Source: Neckera pumila
Taxonomy: Eukaryota; Streptophyta; Bryopsida; Hypnales; Neckeraceae
Length of the DNA stretch: 64,000 nt
NCBI GenBank assembly: GCA_963969595.1
Contig: OZ018414.1
Span: forward strand, 24,597,660 to 24,661,659
Direction: 5' to 3'
The position numbers and the translations under genes are program-made. Shown here in pieces: positions 59,440-64,000 of the stretch; the first letter of the stretch is position 1; each line of letters begins with the position of its first letter. Below the pieces are notes generated by a model, which ran no database searches, was not told the DNA's origin, and saw nothing but the letters and a program-made list of their open reading frames with translations.

Positions 59440-60083
59440 TTAACCTGTAACCCCTAAATGCCTAAGGACTGTTCTGGGCTTCCTGGAATTTGCTCTAAAT
59501 TGAACAAAATGCCAACATTTTGATAGGTTGTAACAATTTTTTGGAATTGTAACCCTACAAATTCAAACTAGATATATTAGAGGTCTCATACAAAAAAAAA
59601 AAAAAAATTATCACTTATGGAGTGAAAGATTATAATGCTAAAATTGCAAAAATCTTTCAATCTTCTTTGATTGAAAGATAAATCTAAAAATTTAGTGATC
59701 AAAAAAATATAAGGTTATAGGGCCTAACTTGTATAACTCCAATCAATTTATGGTTTCTTAAAATGTACTCCACAATTTTTTTAAATGAATTTGAATATGA
59801 TTTTCTCTCCAAGATCTAGTGTATTTGAGGCCCATTTCTAAGAGCTCTCAATACTAAGGGAAGTCAAGATTGCAATGGGTACCCTTGTACAAAAAATTGA
59901 ATAGAAAAACCTCTATCATTTATTTTCAAGATTGGATTTTTGCAGCTAAAATTAGACTTGAAGAAGGGACTTTCTAAAAATATGAACTACTAAAAATAGC
60001 AACTTGGTTAGGTTTTATTTAACTTCAAAGTTTTGCAAACACCAGATTTGGGATTTTGGGTGGCTTGGGCATTTAGGAATTAA
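59440..60083 (+). mobile_element. TTAA family B element (644 bp)
   Basis: Edges TTAA at 59440-59443 and 60080-60083. The left inner sequence taacccctaaatgcctaagg and right cttgggcatttaggaattaa are inverted. It is collinear with 49834-50483, differing by a poly-A expansion near 59588 and scattered changes. Confidence 0.7.
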
Positions 60084-60269
60084 CACTTGGAAAAACCTTG
60101 GGAATTAATGACAAGGAAGTTGAAAGCCCCAAAAAATGGAGAATACATGACAAGTAAATATGAAGCCAAGAAAAACTGGGAATGAATGATGAGAAACTAA
60201 AAACAAGAAAGGATGGAGAATGAATGATAATGAAACTTAAAGTTTAAAAAAATTGGGAATGAATGACTG

Positions 60270-61366
60270 TCGTAGCACAGAAAGCACAAAATTCTTCCCT
60301 AAGGCCTTAGTGGACCCTAAAGTGACTCGTGTATCGTTCCGCAGAGATCTTGGTATAATTCTCTTAATTGGCCGGAATGAAGTGAGTTGATATCCCCAAA
60401 ACAAACCCCAAGTACTAGTCTAGACCGGTTCCAATTCCAGTAATCCGGAACCGAAAAACTCCTTTCCCACGTACATATATATCTATCCGGTCTAGAATAT
60501 TTAACTATGTAATAAATTCAAGTTTAACCTTTGGACCAAGAGGGATCTGCAACTTGGGTTTCAGGAAGGACGCTTAACTCCTACCCTCCGAGTTTTAACG
60601 TGTCAGAAGATCCACGATATAAACTTCAAAAGAAAACCTTGACAAAATGACGAGAAAGAGACTTTCCTCACAACTAGACCAGATTGACTACTCAGGCTAG
60701 CAGGTCACGCAAGACAGTCTGGATTCTCCTAACAATTACTACAACGACAGACCACAAGACAATCCACGGCCTAGGTAGAGAAGGGGTGTCAGGAAAACAC
60801 ACGAGAGCTATGATACTTCTTGACAAAAGTAGCTTCTTGACAAAAGCAAGTTCTAATCCTCGCAAGGAAATCCTGTGGTATCCTGTCTAACACACAATCT
60901 CTCCAGGGACCGGATACTTCCTGTATCCGGGTATCACTTCATCCTTACCCACTCTGCACGATCTCACTGCTCTCACAATAACACGGACAAGTGCTAAAAG
61001 GTATAGCTCACGGTTTGTGAATTGAATAACTTCAATGGCATTTGCAGAAAAACTGGGAATACAAAGTATGAAAATGCTACCCAGATTCAATCTAAAATCC
61101 GCCTTCAAATACTAAACTACCCTTCAAACTCAAAAAGCGCTTAAGGCCCAAAACAGCAAGAGGAATGACACGTTTCATTCCTAACTTCCTGTCAATTTTA
61201 GGCAACCTAAACTACAATCAAAAAGTTTCTACTTAATGTGGATCTTAGATCCTAAAAATCCGGACTCAACTTGAGTCCTAACTCCTTTTATACTAAAAAT
61301 ATTCCTAGTCAATTACTTGTCAAAAATCTAAGCATGCATCCCTACAATCACTGCCATAATCTTCAC
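60270..61366 (-). mobile_element. 3' non-coding part of retroelement-like copy 2 (reversed)
   Basis: Reverse-complement counterpart of 57478-58533, with the same terminus (tgtcgtagcacagaaagc) and the same order of landmarks. The two copies are clearly diverged, so the insertions are not recent duplicates of each other. Confidence 0.6.
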
Positions 61367-62892
61367 CTACTTTCTAGTCTTCTTAATTGGAGAAAACCCC
61401 GCCTTCGCTGGTACCTTCCGGGCCACGGGCTTCTTTCCGGTCTGCTGTCTCGCCATCTGCTTAGACCGGACTTTGGCCTTCTCTCTGGCCGCCTTCGCCT
61501 TTGTTGCTCGGGTCTCTGCCAGGGCCTGATCGGGATCTGAATACGGTTCAGAATCCTCATTGGACCCGGATTCCTCTTCCTCATCATTGGAATCCTCTTC
61601 GTCTTCTTCCTCTTCCTGAGCCCTGATGAATTTCTTCTTAGCCGACGGTGGCTCAGGAACCTTTCTCTTCTACGGGACTGGAGCAAATCTGGCCACCTTG
61701 CTCTGAGGTGTTGCCTCTCCTTCAACCGGTTTCCTGATCATACCTTTACTGGGTGATCCTGATGAAGTCCCGCCATCGGCTCCAGCCTCCGTCTTCACCA
61801 TAGACTGCATCAGGGCCGTCATCTTTTCTACCTCGCCGAACTGCACCTTCTTCCCCGGAGTCTTGGGAGAAGACTTGGAGGGGGAGAGACTGCTGATATT
61901 CTTCGTCTTGGTTCCCTCCTCTGGAGTAGATTCTCCTGGTCCGGTTTCCGGTCCCTGTGCCTTGGCTGGATCCGGTGCCGTCACCTTTGTAATCTCCAAA
62001 TCGTCATCCTCCGGAATTGGGTTGGGTACCTTGGTGCTTTCCACCTTGGTCTGTTGCTCCTGACTCGTCTTGGTTTCCTGGTGCTCCTCAGGTACAGGTA
62101 AAGTAGGTTGTTCGTGAGAAGTCTCACCTTTACCCGTGTCTTTTGCTGCCGACTGCTGAACTGGCTCTTGATCCGGTTCCGGTCTCGGCGCAGGCGCACT
62201 GTGAGGATTCACCTCACGCATCACTTCTCGCAGCTGCTCCAACGTCGACTCCATCTTCTTATGGTAAGTGATCATCGCCAATAGGAGCTTCTGGTGCAAC
62301 TATCTTCCCTCCGTCATCACTTGTTGGTCAAACAAGTTAGCCTTGTTGACCACTTCATCCGGATGGGTGATAAATTCCCGGATTCGGGAAAGGGTATCCT
62401 TCGTCTGCTTGGAGAACGTCCTCTCCAACTCTACCTCTTCCGTTTTCTGGCGCAACTCTTGTTTAAGAGCGGCCACTTGGCCGGAAAGCTTCACCAATTC
62501 CTCCTTTCTCTCATTCTTCTCCTTCTCCCGGTTGAGCCGGATCACCCGAGTCAAGGCTTGTGCTGAGTGGTCAACGCCCACCGTTTGGCAGATGGCCTGC
62601 ATTGCACCTTGTACCACCGCGGATTGTTTCCTGAAATCACTCAGATCTCGGGTGATCTTGTCCAAAGGCTCTTCCCCCCAGACCGGATCGGTATCCTTGG
62701 TCTGTTCTCTCTCTACCGGATCATTTCCTCTCGTTTCCTCACCCTTGTCCTCAGCCTCACTCTTGTCCTCCTCTTCATCAGACTCATCCTCATTGTCCTC
62801 ATCGGAGGACTCTTCCTCGTTTCCGGTCTCCTGATCTAAGTCAGGGACCTCAAATTCTACTAATGCTGCGGCTGCCTCATACTCTACCTCTT
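61367..62892 (-). pseudogene. Retroelement-like gene, copy 2, 5'-truncated
   Basis: One minus-strand frame reads from 62892 to the stop at 61367, matching codons from about residue 206 of copy 1 to its end. It has the acidic stretch, the coiled coil (LSGQVAALKQELRQKTEEV), the Pro/Glu/Thr-rich middle and the Lys-rich end (FSPIKKTRK). TAG codons at 62300 and 61670 interrupt it; at the first, copy 1 keeps Gln (GRQLAPK). The N-terminal third is missing: the frame stops matching exactly where a TTTAGGG-like tract begins. Confidence 0.7.
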
Positions 62893-62955
62893 CGGGTTTA
62901 GGGTTTAGGGTTTTAGGGTTTTAGGTTTAGGGTTTGGGTTTAGGGTTTTGGGTTA
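62893..62955 (+). repeat. Degenerate interstitial telomere-like repeat
   Basis: About eight units of gggttta, ggtttta and ggtttgg variants, i.e. degenerate TTTAGGG, the plant-type telomere repeat. The G-rich strand reads rightward, away from the truncated element copy at its left. Confidence 0.85.
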
Positions 62956-63460
62956 CATGGGCATCCCCGAATTTTTGACATACTTTTTTTGGGCTGGGAT
63001 TTTGGCTACCCCCCCAGTATAAGGTATGGCCTATCCAATGGTGAAAAAAACCGCCCTAAAAGTATCACCGTTTGCGAGATCTAGCAAGTTGGACTTTTTG
63101 AGGGTGAGTTGACTTTCTTTATTTGAAGTTATTTTGAAGTTTTGATTTGACCTACCCCCCTATTTGTGGGTGTTGTGAATCCAATGGTGGTGTTGGTTTT
63201 CCCAAACAAGTTTAGGGTTGGACGTTGTGAGCGTTTTAAAAGTGGCTTTTAGGGTTGCTACTTTTGTGAGGGTTAGGAGTTTTAGGGTTTGGATGGTGCC
63301 TACCCCCCCATTTTCAAGGGTTGTGAACACAATGGAGTAATAAAAAGCCCAAACATATGGCTTGGTTTGGGAGATATGGCCCGTTTGACCATTAGAGTTG
63401 ACTTTTTGAAGTGTTAGGATTTACAAGTTTTGACCTAAAGCAATGTTGTAGGTTTAGGAA
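62956..63460. repeat. ~146-bp degenerate tandem repeat
   Basis: Three diverged units share a cctaccccccc motif followed about 30 bp later by ccaatgg or acaatgg (motif positions about 63006, 63151 and 63298). Additional tttagggtt-like pieces are scattered through it (63211, 63251, 63282). No gene. Confidence 0.55.
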
Positions 63461-63480
63461 TGAGTGTTCCAAATTGGTAT

Positions 63481-64000
63481 CCTATACGTCGCATCTCCTA
63501 GAATGCAGCGCATTCTGGGGTACACCGGTACACCTTTCAACACGGAGGGGTACACCAGTGTACCCCTCCCTTTGGGAATGCACGTCATTTTGGGGGAATG
63601 CACGTCAGAACTCAGAAATACACCCTGACTGCGAGCGTGCGAGCTGGTGCAGACCTGTCTTGGTGCAGGCGGAATGCACGTCCAACTCTGCGGTACACCC
63701 TGACCGCGTGCGTGCAAGCTGGTGTAGACCTGTCCTTGTGCAGGCGCCTTTACTAACATCGAACTCTGCGATTTTGGGCTTTCGCGCGCCCTTAAACCAG
63801 GAAGACCTCACTCTTTCTGGCATAGGTGGACTTGACGCTGCGCCACGACACGCCTATACGTCGCATCTCCTGGAATGCAGCGCATTCTGGGGTACACCGG
63901 TACACCTTTCAACACGGGGGGGTACACCGGTGTACCTCTCCCTTTGGGAATGCACGTCATTTTGGGGGAATGCACGTCGGAACTCAGAAATACACCCTGA
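63481..64000. repeat. 372-bp tandem repeat, second unit runs off the window
   Basis: The unit starting cctatacgtcgcatctcc at 63481 recurs at 63853 with about 97% identity through the window end. Inside the unit a 76-bp segment is itself duplicated (63596-63671 and 63672-63747, about 85% identity). The unit contains the near-palindromic tacaccggtacacc. GC-richer than the window average. Frames of up to about 100 codons on the minus strand are repeat by-products. Confidence 0.9.

Noticed and set aside
63454..63823. Minus-strand frames of about 70-100 codons as genes
   Set aside because: They lie entirely in the 372-bp tandem repeat and its internal duplication.
1..64000. tRNA, rRNA or snRNA genes
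   Set aside because: I did not find a convincing cloverleaf, rRNA segment or snRNA signature by reading; tRNAscan-SE and Infernal would be needed to exclude short RNA genes.

Overview
This is a eukaryotic nuclear window, most likely from a plant or close streptophyte relative and possibly a bryophyte-grade lineage (inference). Supporting signs are spliceosomal introns with GT..AG borders, degenerate TTTAGGG-type repeats, AAACCCTAA telo-boxes upstream of a housekeeping gene, a plant-type single-Myb TRFL protein and CACTA-type transposon remnants. No prokaryotic or organellar features were seen.

Five candidate host genes lie in two islands. Island 1 (about 1-19.4 kb) holds an unrecognised serine-rich acidic protein (+, 1433-3466), a complete 8-exon YJU2/CWC16 splicing factor gene (-, 5747-8567), a complete 9-exon shugoshin gene (+, 10973-14839) and a 2-exon TRF-like Myb gene (-, 17233-18621). 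Island 2 (30.0-31.8 kb) is an 8-exon RNA polymerase III subunit RPC7/RPC31 gene (-). All four recognised genes keep continuous reading frames across the intron borders I could place, so they look functional.

The rest is mostly transposon-derived. From 15.7-16.6 kb and 19.6-29.8 kb the AT-rich sequence is a nested pile of related 0.55-0.95 kb non-coding elements that begin TTAACCCCTAAAGG and end CCTTTAGGGGTTAA; their TTAA-CCC termini resemble piggyBac-type ends. More copies and a second TTAA family (about 640 bp) occur at 34.7, 38.7, 49.8, 50.5 and 59.4 kb. A decayed PIF/Harbinger transposon (SANT ORF 33.3-34.2 kb and transposase 37.2-35.9 kb) contains one of these elements, which in turn contains a 287-bp inverted-repeat element. 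Two short CACTA MITEs flank a decayed reading frame at 51.4-52.6 kb. Two diverged, oppositely oriented copies of one retroelement-like gene fill 55.3-58.5 and 60.3-62.9 kb; the second is cut off exactly at a TTTAGGG-like tract, followed by GC-richer tandem repeats to the window end.

The most unusual item is a decayed multi-exon gene on the minus strand (44.86-40.24 kb) that joins an N-terminal ParB/sulfiredoxin-like DGNH motif region to a C-terminal DNA N4/N6 methyltransferase-like domain. That architecture is familiar in phages and bacteria and unexpected in a plant nuclear gene. About 9 kb away on the same strand lies a broken protein kinase-like gene (54.6-53.5 kb). Across the decayed genes, nearly all premature stops are of the kind made by C-to-T change (CAG to TAG, CGA or TGG to TGA), as expected of heavily methylated transposon DNA.
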